From assembly GCA_035316325.1 (NCBI GenBank), contig DATHJB010000050.1, positions 1 through 59,019 on the forward strand: DNA of 59,019 nucleotides. The letters run 5' to 3'. The stretch comes from Acidimicrobiales bacterium (GTDB lineage Bacteria; Actinomycetota; Acidimicrobiia; Acidimicrobiales; VFJN01). Position numbers and translations under genes: made by a program. Shown here piece by piece: positions 36,965 to 45,343 of the stretch (the stretch's first letter is position 1; each line of letters begins with the position of its first letter). Below the pieces are notes generated by a model. That model did not search any database and had not been told where the DNA came from. It saw only the letters and a list, made by a program, of their open reading frames with translations.

Positions 36965-37747
36965 GTGGGCCAACTCTCCGACCCGTACGACGAAGACGCC
37001 GAGAACAACCTCGGCATCTCCATCTCCGGCCTGCCCGACGAGCCCGAGGAGCCGGACGACGTCGTGCAGACCGGCCCCGAGGAGCCCGAGGGTGACTTCG
37101 ACGCCGAGGCGGTGGAGCTGGCCGCCGGCGACATCGTCCCGGTGGAGGGCACCGGGCTCGACACCGAGGAGACCGACGAGACCGACCTCGATGTCGACGA
37201 CTCCGACGCCGACGACCCCGACCTCGACGACGAGGACGACGAGGACGCCGACGACGAGGGCGGCGAGTCACCCGGCGACGAGGTCGCCTACGACCTCACC
37301 GAGTGGGACGACGACCAGCTGTCGAGCCTGTTCGACAAGCTGACCGACGGCGGCATCGACTACCTGTGGGACGGCGAGGAGCTGTTCGTCCGGGCCGAGG
37401 ACGAGGTGGCCGCCGACGTGGTGATCGAGCAGGTCACCTTCCCCGACCAGCTCGACGAGGAGGACGACGACGGCGACGCCGGAGCGACCCTCCTGGGCGA
37501 CCTCTACATCGCCGCCGACCGCCTGCAGCACGACCCGGAGGAGCACGAGGCCGTGGCGTCGCTGCTCACGCTGGCCGACACGGCCGACGACGCCTCGGTG
37601 CCGTACGGCCTGTCCGACGAGGAGTGGAAGCACCTCCACGAGAAGGTCGACGTCCTCGCCGTCCTGCTCGAGGCCGAGAACATCGCGATCGACGAGTCGA
37701 TCGAGGCGGCGCGGGACCTCCGCAACGCGATCAGGCCCTACGTCTGA
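36965..37747 (+). CDS. Highly acidic conserved hypothetical protein
   Basis: A 260-aa protein. Residues 1-105 are very rich in Asp and Glu, including long DD/ED runs, and look disordered. The rest appears folded, with a motif '[20 protein letters not shown]' (about 115-140) and a helical C-terminus ('[30 protein letters not shown]'). This resembles uncharacterised actinobacterial acidic proteins. GTG 36965 lies 8 nt after TTGAAT. A J-domain protein gene follows after 21 bp, hinting at a joint role in protein handling; function unknown. Confidence 0.75.
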   Translation: MGQLSDPYDEDAENNLGISISGLPDEPEEPDDVVQTGPEEPEGDFDAEAVELAAGDIVPVEGTGLDTEETDETDLDVDDSDADDPDLDDEDDEDADDEGGESPGDEVAYDLTEWDDDQLSSLFDKLTDGGIDYLWDGEELFVRAEDEVAADVVIEQVTFPDQLDEEDDDGDAGATLLGDLYIAADRLQHDPEEHEAVASLLTLADTADDASVPYGLSDEEWKHLHEKVDVLAVLLEAENIAIDESIEAARDLRNAIRPYV

Positions 37748-37768
37748 CCCGGCGTTAGCCTGACGGCG

Positions 37769-38470
37769 ATGATCCTGGCCGAGCTGGAGCTGTTCCATTC
37801 TCGGCCGATCGCACCCACCCGGCGGGTGGCGCTGGGGCACCTCGACCTCCCGGTCGACTCGGCTCCCGGCTTCGGTGGGCTGCTGCTGGGAGGGGTCGTC
37901 GCCGCCAAGGTGGGCGACCTCGACCCGGACCTGTTCGACGACCTGCACACCCTCACCGTGCAGCTCGAGCGGGGCCAGCGGGTGCCGCAGCCCCGGCTGC
38001 GCCACCGCCTGCAGTCCGACCGGGTGGGCCTGCAGCGCAGCGTCCACCGGCTCGTCGGCGAGGGCGAGCGGCTGTCGTTCGAGCTGGAGGACGAGAGGGG
38101 CTCGGCGGCCCAGCACATCCTCGCCGCCGTGTACGCCGCCTCGCTGCTGCCCCACGGCCCCCGGAGCCCGGTGATGGCCGTGATCCGCAAGGCGATGCGG
38201 TGGGCCGGCGCCATGGACCACAGCCTGGTCACCTACCTGTCGGGGCTGACGCACGACCAGGCGTGGTCGGTGCAGGCCCACCAGGACCCCGTCGGCTGGG
38301 CGCTCCGGGTGCTGGAGCTCGAGGCTCGGTGCAGTCGCCGCACGGTCCAGCGCCGCTTCCGCGACCTGGTGCGCCGGGCCCATCCCGACCACGGCGGCGA
38401 GACGGTGGGCGCCGCGGCCCGCATCGCCGAGCTGACCGAGGCCCGCCGGGTCCTCCTCCAGAGCCGATGA
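37769..38470 (+). CDS. Protein with C-terminal J-domain-like segment
   Basis: A 233-aa protein. The first 165 residues form an unrecognised alpha/beta region beginning 'LAELELFHSRPIAPTRRVALGHL'. The C-terminal 50 residues carry 'RRFRDLVRRAHPDHGG' with the HPD motif at 205-207 that stimulates DnaK ATPase, plus a following helix. It lacks the Gly/Phe and zinc regions of DnaJ. ATG 37769 is 7 nt after TAGCCT. It is 7 bp upstream of a hydrolase gene and likely co-transcribed. Confidence 0.75.
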   Translation: MILAELELFHSRPIAPTRRVALGHLDLPVDSAPGFGGLLLGGVVAAKVGDLDPDLFDDLHTLTVQLERGQRVPQPRLRHRLQSDRVGLQRSVHRLVGEGERLSFELEDERGSAAQHILAAVYAASLLPHGPRSPVMAVIRKAMRWAGAMDHSLVTYLSGLTHDQAWSVQAHQDPVGWALRVLELEARCSRRTVQRRFRDLVRRAHPDHGGETVGAAARIAELTEARRVLLQSR

Positions 38471-38477
38471 GCGGCCG

Positions 38478-39044
38478 ATGACGTCGCCGCAGGCCGTGCT
38501 GCTGTTCCCCGGGGCGGGGAGCGACCGGAACCAGAAGTCGTTGGTGCTCCTGGAGGAGACGTTGGCGCCGCTGCCGGTGGCCCGGGCCGACTTCTACTAC
38601 CGGCGGGAGGGCCGGCGAGCGCCGGACCGGCCGCCGAAGCTGGTCGCCGCGGTGGAGGAGGAGGCGGCGGCACTGGTCGAGCGGACCGGGGTCGACCCGG
38701 CGAGCGTCGTCCTCGGCGGTCGGTCGATGGGCGGGCGCATCTGCTCGATCGTGGTGGCCGACGGACTGCCGGCGGCGGGCCTGGTGCTGATCGCCTATCC
38801 GCTGCACCCGCCGGGCAGGCCGGAGAAGCTGCGCATCGAGCACCTGCCCCGCATCGAGGTGCCGTGCCTGTTCATCTCGGGCACCCGCGACCCGTTCGGC
38901 TCGCCCGACGAGCTGGAGGCCCACACCGAGGTCATCCCCGGCCCGGTCACCCACGTGTGGGTCGACAAGGTGGGCCACGAGCTCAAGAACTCCGACCAGC
39001 TCATCGCCGAGACCGTCAAGAGCTGGCTCGCCGACCTGGGCTAG
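38478..39044 (+). CDS. Small alpha/beta hydrolase (dienelactone hydrolase / KANL3-Tex30-like)
   Basis: A 188-aa minimal alpha/beta hydrolase. It starts with an oxyanion-type 'LLFPGAGSDRN', has the nucleophile in 'GGRSMGGR', the acid in 'ISGTRDPFGS' and the catalytic His in 'VDKVGHELK'. The short length without lid fits the Tex30/KANL3 group. Substrate unknown. The gene ends 3 bp before the convergent lipoprotein gene. Confidence 0.85.
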   Translation: MTSPQAVLLFPGAGSDRNQKSLVLLEETLAPLPVARADFYYRREGRRAPDRPPKLVAAVEEEAAALVERTGVDPASVVLGGRSMGGRICSIVVADGLPAAGLVLIAYPLHPPGRPEKLRIEHLPRIEVPCLFISGTRDPFGSPDELEAHTEVIPGPVTHVWVDKVGHELKNSDQLIAETVKSWLADLG

Positions 39045-39047
39045 CGG

Positions 39048-39827
39048 TCAGTCGACGATGTCGACCGGGGTGCCCAGGGGCAGGGTCATGCCGGAGGTCA
39101 GGCGGGCCAGGATGGCCGGGTCGATGCCGATCGAACCGGCCAGCGCCGGCTTGCCCAGGGTCGTCACGTCGACCGGGTGGATCGCGACCACGCCCTTGCC
39201 GGCCTTGAAGTCCTCGGCCTTGTTGGCCGCACCCGCCAGCCCGTAGACGGGGCTCCCGTAGAGGTTCATGAACTCGGGCGCCCGCAGCTCCTTGATGAAC
39301 GTCGCCGTGCCGGCCGGCGGGGCGTCGGGGCCGAGCGCCACCGGCGCCCTCAGCGCTTCCAGCGGGCCGGCGTAGACGGTCATCTCGTGCTTCGAGAGGG
39401 ACACCTCGATCCGGAAGCGGTGCCGGCTGAGGAACACGTCCTCCGTGTGGACGAAGCCGGTGCTGCCCGCGGGAGCGGTCGGCAGCAGGACCTCCAGCCA
39501 GCCGTCGTCCCGGCGGTCGATCACCAGGAAGGTGAGCAGCTCGCTGCCCTCGTCGGTCGACGACAGGGTGGTCGACTCCGAGCTGTTCGCGTGCTGCCAG
39601 ACCTTCACGTCGCCGCGCACCTGGGCCACGTACGACGTGCGGGGTGGTGGTGCGCCGTCGGCGCCCGTCGTGGTGCTGGTCGTCTCGGCCGAATCGGGGG
39701 CGATGGTCGGCCCCGTCCCGGGCGACTCGTCGTCCGAGCAGGCAGCAACAGCGCCGCCGCCGATCACCACGACGAGCGCCACGAGGAACGCAGCAGGGAA
39801 GGGACGCCTGACCCCCCAGGAGAACAT
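39048..39827 (-). CDS. Lipoprotein with degenerate YkuD (L,D-transpeptidase-like) domain
   Basis: A 259-aa exported protein. A signal with lipobox VAAC places the lipidated cysteine at C30, followed by a Thr/Ser/Pro linker and an SH3-like part (about 65-130). The C-terminal part (137-259) follows the YkuD outline: 'RIEVSLSKHEMTVYAG', 'IHPV' in place of IHGT (216-219), and closing 'LGTPVDIVD'. The catalytic SHGCIR motif reads LAGSIG, so His becomes Ala230 and Cys becomes Ser232. Peptidoglycan cross-linking is therefore doubtful and a binding role likely. It lies 12 bp downstream of the MFS gene. Confidence 0.75.
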   Translation of the reverse strand: MFSWGVRRPFPAAFLVALVVVIGGGAVAACSDDESPGTGPTIAPDSAETTSTTTGADGAPPPRTSYVAQVRGDVKVWQHANSSESTTLSSTDEGSELLTFLVIDRRDDGWLEVLLPTAPAGSTGFVHTEDVFLSRHRFRIEVSLSKHEMTVYAGPLEALRAPVALGPDAPPAGTATFIKELRAPEFMNLYGSPVYGLAGAANKAEDFKAGKGVVAIHPVDVTTLGKPALAGSIGIDPAILARLTSGMTLPLGTPVDIVD

Positions 39828-39839
39828 GGCGGCGCGACC

Positions 39840-41405
39840 TTAGCCAGAATCCCGCACGGGACTCGTCTTCTCCTGTGGCGAAGCTGTTGCGATCGCAGGA
39901 CTTTTGTCGTCCGGGTTCAGGTCCTCCAGCTCGCGCCGGGCCGTCTCGGGGAACCGCAGGGCGATCAGCAGCGCCATCGCCAGGGGGGCGATCGCCAGGA
40001 GCGTCATCGTGGTGCCGAACGAGTCGTACCGGTCGACCAGCACCCCGGCTGTCACCAGCCCGACCACGCTGCCGGCCATGGCGGTGATGCTGACGATCCC
40101 GTTGGCCCGCCCCCGCAGCGACGTGGGGAACAGCTCGGGGCCGTAGACGGTGACCGACGGGACGTGCGCGGCGAAGATGATCGCCCCGACCGTCGCCGCC
40201 ACCCACATCCACAGGCCGGTCACGTCGAACTGGAGGGCGATCAGCGCCGTCCCGGCCGCCGTGGCCACCGCGCCCACGACGCGCCGGCCCACCGTGTCGG
40301 CCAGGCGGCCGCCGGCGATGATGCCGAGGCCCGCCGGCGTCGACGTGAGCACCGCGAACAGCGACAGGCCCGCGGCCGAGAAGCCCCGGTCGTCACGCAG
40401 GAACTCGGCCCGGAGCTGGGTGACCGGCCCGATGAAGATGTTGAGCAGGAACGCGCTGCCGGCCAGCAGGGCGAGCCGGCGGTAGTGCCCCCGCATCGAC
40501 AGCGCCGCGTGGGCCCGCTCGAAGCGGCGGCTCTCGGGCAGCCGCCGGCAGCACCGCACCACCAGCGGCAGCATCAGCAGCGGCACCGCGTAGAGGATCC
40601 GCCAGGCCCGCAGGCCGGTGTCGGCGACGGGGAGGACCCACAGGGCCATGCCGGCACCCAGGGCCCCCGTCATAGACAGCAGGCTGATGGCGTAGGCCCG
40701 GGCGCCGGCCGGCATCTCCTCGGCGACCACGATGCCCAGCAGGATGGCCGCCGCCGCCCACGCCCCCCGGTTGACGACCTGGCTCAGCGTGAGGCCCAAC
40801 AGGTTCGGGGTCACCGCGGCGAGCGCGTCGGACCCGATGCAGATCAGCAGCGTGAGGCGCAGGAGCTTGCGGCGGCCCCGCCGGTCGGCGAGCGCCGTGA
40901 GGGCGATCGACAGGATGCCGCCCACCCGGGCGGTGGCCAGCACGTTGCTCTGGGTGGCGTCGCTGATGCCGAACTCGTCGGCGGCGAAGGTCATCGTCTG
41001 GCTGAGCAGGGTGCCGACGTAGCCGGTCACCATCGCCAGGGCGGCGCAGAGGCCCAGCACCTGGGCGGCCCGCGGGTCGGGGCGCTGCGACGGCGCCCAC
41101 CAGGGCATCCGGCCGCCGGCCCGGGGTGGGCGCCGCAGGGTGGAGCGCACCGCGGCGTTGAGCAGGAGTCGCCAGGTGCCGGGCGGGAGGAGGAAGTCGA
41201 CGGACTCGCGCACGGTCCCGTCGGCGAGGGGGACGACCCGGCGCTCGTAGTGCTCGAAGGGGCCCTCGACCTGGACGAACTGCCGCTCGTCCTCGTGCTC
41301 GCCGTTGGTCGACTCGAGGTGTTCGAGGACGATGTCGTTCCGGGGTGTGAGCAGGACGGCCAGCTCGTCGGCGTCGAGTGATCTCGTGCGTGTGAACCCC
41401 GCCAT
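39840..41405 (-). CDS. Major facilitator superfamily transporter with N-terminal soluble extension
   Basis: A 521-aa transporter with twelve predicted helices and an MFS loop motif 'ADRRGRRKLLRL' after TM2 and 'GGRLADTVGRRVVG' after TM8, the sugar/metabolite-porter pattern ('PELFPTSLRGRANGI' also appears). The first 100 residues are soluble ('DADELAVLLTPRNDIVLEHL', 'YERRVVPLADGTVRES') and absent from ordinary MFS proteins. Substrate unknown. A 33-codon membrane smORF lies 13 bp upstream and the YkuD-like lipoprotein 12 bp downstream, so the three form an operon. Confidence 0.86.
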   Translation of the reverse strand: MAGFTRTRSLDADELAVLLTPRNDIVLEHLESTNGEHEDERQFVQVEGPFEHYERRVVPLADGTVRESVDFLLPPGTWRLLLNAAVRSTLRRPPRAGGRMPWWAPSQRPDPRAAQVLGLCAALAMVTGYVGTLLSQTMTFAADEFGISDATQSNVLATARVGGILSIALTALADRRGRRKLLRLTLLICIGSDALAAVTPNLLGLTLSQVVNRGAWAAAAILLGIVVAEEMPAGARAYAISLLSMTGALGAGMALWVLPVADTGLRAWRILYAVPLLMLPLVVRCCRRLPESRRFERAHAALSMRGHYRRLALLAGSAFLLNIFIGPVTQLRAEFLRDDRGFSAAGLSLFAVLTSTPAGLGIIAGGRLADTVGRRVVGAVATAAGTALIALQFDVTGLWMWVAATVGAIIFAAHVPSVTVYGPELFPTSLRGRANGIVSITAMAGSVVGLVTAGVLVDRYDSFGTTMTLLAIAPLAMALLIALRFPETARRELEDLNPDDKSPAIATASPQEKTSPVRDSG

Positions 41406-41418
41406 CGCCGCCGCGGCC

Positions 41419-41520
41419 TCAGCGCCGGTTGGCGAAGGCGAGGAGCGCTGCGAACGCGGCCACCGGCACGAGCACGAACAGCGCCTCGTCCCAACCGCCC
41501 TGGTGTGCCAGCAGCATCAT
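41419..41520 (-). CDS. Small single-span membrane protein (33 aa)
   Basis: ATG 41520 to TGA 41419 encodes a protein beginning MMLLAHQGGWDE, then one hydrophobic span ('ALFVLVPVAAFAALLAFA') and an NRR end, giving an N-out or N-in topology by the positive-inside rule with Arg inside. On the minus strand TAACCT lies 8 nt before the ATG, the leaderless spacing seen elsewhere here. It is the first gene of the smORF-MFS-lipoprotein group and might be a transporter accessory subunit. Shortness limits certainty. Confidence 0.5.
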   Translation of the reverse strand: MMLLAHQGGWDEALFVLVPVAAFAALLAFANRR

Positions 41521-41608
41521 GGGTGGGAAGGTTACGTCGGTGGCTGTTGTTGCCCTGAGAGCGGCTGGTCCGCGAGCATGCCCTGATGTGCCACGAGCGA
41601 GGAGTCAC

Positions 41609-41887
41609 GTGGTCGAGACAGTGAAGGTCGAGATCGAGAAGGTCGAGCAGGTCATCGAGGTCATCCGTCCGGCCATCCAGGCCGACAACGGTGACATCCA
41701 CCTGCGGGGCGTCGACGTCGACACCGGCGTCGTGAGCGTCGAGCTGGTGGGGGCCTGTGTGTCGTGCCCGGCGTCGACCGTCACCCTCAAGGCCGGCATC
41801 GAGCGGATCCTCAAGGACCGGGTTCCGGGCGTGACCGAGGTGGTCGACGCGAGCGCGGGCGTCGAGACAGCCGTCTCGCTGGGGTAG
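41609..41887 (+). CDS. NifU-like C-terminal domain Fe-S scaffold protein
   Basis: A 92-aa protein consisting only of the NifU C-terminal (Nfu) domain. 'VIEVIRPAIQADNGDIHLRGVD' and the cluster ligands C50 and C53 in 'GACVSCPAS' are diagnostic. It would carry or transfer a 4Fe-4S cluster. GTG 41609 has GAGGAG upstream. Its stop overlaps the start of the MeaB-type GTPase by one base. Confidence 0.92.
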   Translation: MVETVKVEIEKVEQVIEVIRPAIQADNGDIHLRGVDVDTGVVSVELVGACVSCPASTVTLKAGIERILKDRVPGVTEVVDASAGVETAVSLG

Positions 41888-42846
41888 TGGCCGTCGCCAG
41901 CCGCCGTTCGCCGTCGGAGCTCCTGGAGGCGGCGCGGGACGGCGACCGGGCGTCGCTGGCGCGGGTGCTGTCGCTGGTCGAGCGGGGTGGCGAGCCCGCC
42001 CGTGAGATCGGCCGGCTGGTGGTGCGGTCGCCGGGCGACGCCGCCACCGTGGGCATCACCGGCGCTCCGGGGGCGGGGAAGTCGACGCTGACCAACGCCC
42101 TGCTCGACGTCATCCGGGCGCAGGGCCAGCGGGTGGCGGTGCTGGCGGTCGACCCGTCGTCGCCGTTCACCGGCGGCGCCATCCTGGGCGACCGGGTGCG
42201 CATGGGCGACCACGCCCTCGACGACGACGTGTTCGTCCGCTCGATGGCCACCCGCGGCCACCTGGGCGGCCTGGCCGTCGCCGCTCCCGAGGCGGTGCGG
42301 GTGCTGGGCGCGGTGGGCTTCGACTGGGTGCTGGTGGAGACCGTGGGTGTCGGGCAGGTGGAGGTCGAGGTCGCCGGTCAGGCCGACTGCACGGTCGTGG
42401 TGGTGAACCCGGGCTGGGGCGATGCGGTGCAGGCCGCCAAGGCCGGACTGATGGAGATCGCCGACGTGTTCGTGGTCAACAAGGCCGATCGTCCGGGCGC
42501 CTCGGAGACCCGTGGCGACCTGGAGCGGATCCTCGACCTGTCGGTCACGTCGCACGACGAGGCGGCGCGGCCGCCGGTGCGGCTGTCGGTCGGGACGACC
42601 GGCGAGGGCGTGGCCGACGTGTGGACCGCGGTCGGCGCTCGCCTCGACCACCTGCGGACGTCGGGCGAGCTGGACGAGCGCCGCCGACGCCGGGCGTCCG
42701 AGGAGATCACCCGCCTCGTGGCCGTGCGCCTCATGGAGCAGGCGCACGCCACCACGTCGGGCCCCCGGGCCGCGGCGCTGGCCGCCGACGTCGCCGCCGG
42801 CAAGATCGACCCCTGGACCGCGGCCGACGACCTGCTCAGCTCGTAG
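41887..42846 (+). CDS. meaB: MeaB/ArgK-family P-loop GTPase
   Basis: A 319-aa G3E-type GTPase. Walker A GAPGAGKST is at 59-67; 'VLAVDPSSPFTGGAILGDRVRM', 'RSMATRGHLGGLA', 'VETVGVGQVEVEVA' and the base-recognition 'VVNKADRPG' are all typical. MeaB protects and loads cobalamin into methylmalonyl-CoA mutase, but no mutase gene is in the window, so the partner enzyme must be elsewhere or different. GTG 41887 overlaps the upstream stop; the 3' end overlaps a convergent gene by 11 bp. Confidence 0.92.
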   Translation: MAVASRRSPSELLEAARDGDRASLARVLSLVERGGEPAREIGRLVVRSPGDAATVGITGAPGAGKSTLTNALLDVIRAQGQRVAVLAVDPSSPFTGGAILGDRVRMGDHALDDDVFVRSMATRGHLGGLAVAAPEAVRVLGAVGFDWVLVETVGVGQVEVEVAGQADCTVVVVNPGWGDAVQAAKAGLMEIADVFVVNKADRPGASETRGDLERILDLSVTSHDEAARPPVRLSVGTTGEGVADVWTAVGARLDHLRTSGELDERRRRRASEEITRLVAVRLMEQAHATTSGPRAAALAADVAAGKIDPWTAADDLLSS

Positions 42847-45223
42847 TGGCCAGCTCCGGGACGGCGTCGGGCTCGTCGGGCTCGTCGGTGTCGCCGGGCG
42901 GCTCAGCCTCCACCGACTCCGACCAGCGGCCGGTGGCGGAGTGGACCAGGGCGAACACGTAGCAGGCGGCGGCCACCAGCGAGGCGACCACGTAGCCGAA
43001 GTTGAGGGCGATCGTGACGCCCAGCACCGACGCCAGCACCGAGGCGATGCCGTTGACGCCCCAGGCGTAGGGGATCGACGACGGGTACAGCGCCGAGAAC
43101 CGGGTGAGCCCGATCGGCATCGGCATGCCCAGGATCAGCCCGGTCGGCGCCAGCAGCACGATCGTCAGCAGCACCCGCACCGAGAACGGCTGGTCGATCA
43201 GCACGCGCACCAGCGGCTGCAGGGCGAAGGCGCTCACCACGATCAACGCCACCGCCCCGCCCAGCACCGCGGTCAGCGACCGCCGGGTGTGGGCCAGCCG
43301 GCCGGAGATGGCCGAGCCGATGCCGGTGAAGATCAGCAGGGCGAACAGCACCACCGACAGGGCGTAGGTCGGGAAGCCGAGGAACAGCACGAACCGCTGG
43401 ATGAGCACGGTCTCCAGCAGCATGAAGCCCATGCCGATCGCCGCGAAGTAGAAGAGGCTGGGCAGGCGGGGCCGCTCGGTGCCCCGGGCCAGCCACAGCG
43501 GCAGCATGAACCCCACCACCGACAGCACGGCCAGGATCAGCAGCGTGACCATCAGCAGCTGGTAGGGATCGACGCCGTAGTGGTAGCCGCTGTTCTCGCC
43601 GACGATGTCGCCCGGGCGCCGCATGTTGAAGAAGAACGGCTTGTTGTCGGTGGGCGGGCAGACGTCCAGCTCGTAGCCCTCGCAGAAGGACTTCCAGCCG
43701 TCGGCGTCGGCGAGGTCCTGCCAGGCGGAGTAGTAGGGGCCGCCGGGGGCGTAGGCCACGCCGTCGCCCCGCTCGTCGGCCAGCCGGCGGATGTCGTCCA
43801 GCTCGGCGTCGGTCCAGGGCTCCAGCCGGGCCAGCACCGTGGCGTAGGGCGCCGCGATCGCGGCCGCCGGGTCGATGCCCCGGATCACCACCACGTTGCG
43901 GTACGGGTCCTCCACGCCGTGGTTCTCCAGGGCCGCCATCGTCAGGACCGTCGCCCGGATGGCCTCGTCGCCCACCAGCCGCTCCAGGCGCGACACGTTG
44001 AGGACGCCGCCCGGCTCCAGGTGGTCGAGGTACTCCTCGAACGCCTCCAGCGTGTACAGGTTGTTCTCGGTGAGGGCGAAGCCCTGGGCCGAGTTGGCGC
44101 TCAGCGTGTCGGTGAACCCGATGTGGATCTGGTCGTAGGTCGTGTCGCGGCTCGCCAGGATCGCCCGGCCGTCGCCGATGGTGGTCGACACGCCCTCGCG
44201 GCTGTACGGCGACCCGGACAGCTCGCCCAGGCCGTCGTCGACCACGTCGCGGATGGCGGAGTTCAGCTCGATCACGTCGACGGTCTGGTCCGACGTGAGG
44301 GCGTTGTAGATGTCGCGGCCGCCGCCCCCGCCGATCACCAGGGCGTGGCCGGGGCCGGTCATCTCGTAGCCGATCGACGCCGGGCCGAGGCTGAGCTGCT
44401 CCCAGGTCGGCAGGTCGTCGCCGTCGGCGACGGCGGGCACCGGGGCGTACACCCGGTCGTAGAACAGGAGGCCCTGGCCGCCGCCCGCGGTGAAGCCCTG
44501 CACCCGGCTGAGGGGGTGCCAGGTGTCGGCGACCTGGCCGTCGTGGATCTCGTAGCCGGAGGGCAGGTACAGCAGCGACGAGAGCGAGGCGACCGCCAGC
44601 AGCGCCACGGCGCCCCCGGTCAGGATCGCGCCCACGCGACGGACGCCGGCGTCGGACCAGGCGAACAGCACCGCGGCGAACAACGCCAGCACGCCCAGGC
44701 CCACGAGGAGCTCGGGCGCCGGGAAGCGCAGCAGCGGGACGACGGCGAGCGCTCCGATGCCGGCGCCGACCAGGTCCCAGGCGTAGACCCGGCCGACCCA
44801 GGGGGCGTAGCCGCGGATCGCCAGGGCGACCACGGCACCGGCGGCCAGCGACGGCGCCGCCGCCAGGATGCAGACGGCCGTGAGGCTCAGGGCGAAGTGG
44901 AGCGTGATGCCCCGGTCGATCGAGTAGTCGAGCTGCACCAGGCCGAAGGGGCTGGCCACCAGTAGCACGCCGTAGGCCGCGGCCCAGCGGGCCAGGTTGA
45001 CCTCCAGCGGCCGGCCGTCGAACCACTGCGGGCGCACGTAGATCAGCAGGGCGCCCGCCCCCGTGCCCAGCAGCGCCAGCGATACCGCCAGGAAGCTGAA
45101 GTGGTACGCCATCACCGAGGAGATCAGGCGCGTGAAGATGACCTGGAACCCCAGCGTGCACGCAGTTACGAGGCCCAGCGCGAGCAAAACACGCGAGGCC
45201 GGCGGTCTGTCCACCCCCAGCAT
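42836..45223 (-). CDS. Polytopic membrane protein with spermidine-synthase-like methyltransferase fold domain
   Basis: A 795-aa protein with three parts: about seven N-terminal membrane helices (10-230), a soluble domain (about 235-560) with the nucleotide motif 'VIGGGGGRDIYNAL' followed by 'VDVIELN' as in spermidine synthase-type SAM folds, and six or so C-terminal helices. It ends with a Glu/Pro/Asp-rich tail. Such giant spermine/spermidine-synthase-like proteins are common in bacteria but uncharacterised. ATG 45223 is 8 nt after minus-strand TACGGT. The polyamine synthase activity is not established. Confidence 0.8.
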   Translation of the reverse strand: MLGVDRPPASRVLLALGLVTACTLGFQVIFTRLISSVMAYHFSFLAVSLALLGTGAGALLIYVRPQWFDGRPLEVNLARWAAAYGVLLVASPFGLVQLDYSIDRGITLHFALSLTAVCILAAAPSLAAGAVVALAIRGYAPWVGRVYAWDLVGAGIGALAVVPLLRFPAPELLVGLGVLALFAAVLFAWSDAGVRRVGAILTGGAVALLAVASLSSLLYLPSGYEIHDGQVADTWHPLSRVQGFTAGGGQGLLFYDRVYAPVPAVADGDDLPTWEQLSLGPASIGYEMTGPGHALVIGGGGGRDIYNALTSDQTVDVIELNSAIRDVVDDGLGELSGSPYSREGVSTTIGDGRAILASRDTTYDQIHIGFTDTLSANSAQGFALTENNLYTLEAFEEYLDHLEPGGVLNVSRLERLVGDEAIRATVLTMAALENHGVEDPYRNVVVIRGIDPAAAIAAPYATVLARLEPWTDAELDDIRRLADERGDGVAYAPGGPYYSAWQDLADADGWKSFCEGYELDVCPPTDNKPFFFNMRRPGDIVGENSGYHYGVDPYQLLMVTLLILAVLSVVGFMLPLWLARGTERPRLPSLFYFAAIGMGFMLLETVLIQRFVLFLGFPTYALSVVLFALLIFTGIGSAISGRLAHTRRSLTAVLGGAVALIVVSAFALQPLVRVLIDQPFSVRVLLTIVLLAPTGLILGMPMPIGLTRFSALYPSSIPYAWGVNGIASVLASVLGVTIALNFGYVVASLVAAACYVFALVHSATGRWSESVEAEPPGDTDEPDEPDAVPELATTS

Positions 45224-45343
45224 GGAAGGGAACCGTAGTCCGTGGACTATTGCGCCTGCCCGGCCGCCGGATACCCCATGCCAACCACCCCGCCGCCGCC
45301 CCAAGCGGTCTCGGGCTTCGCCGAGCCGATACTTTCTCTGACG

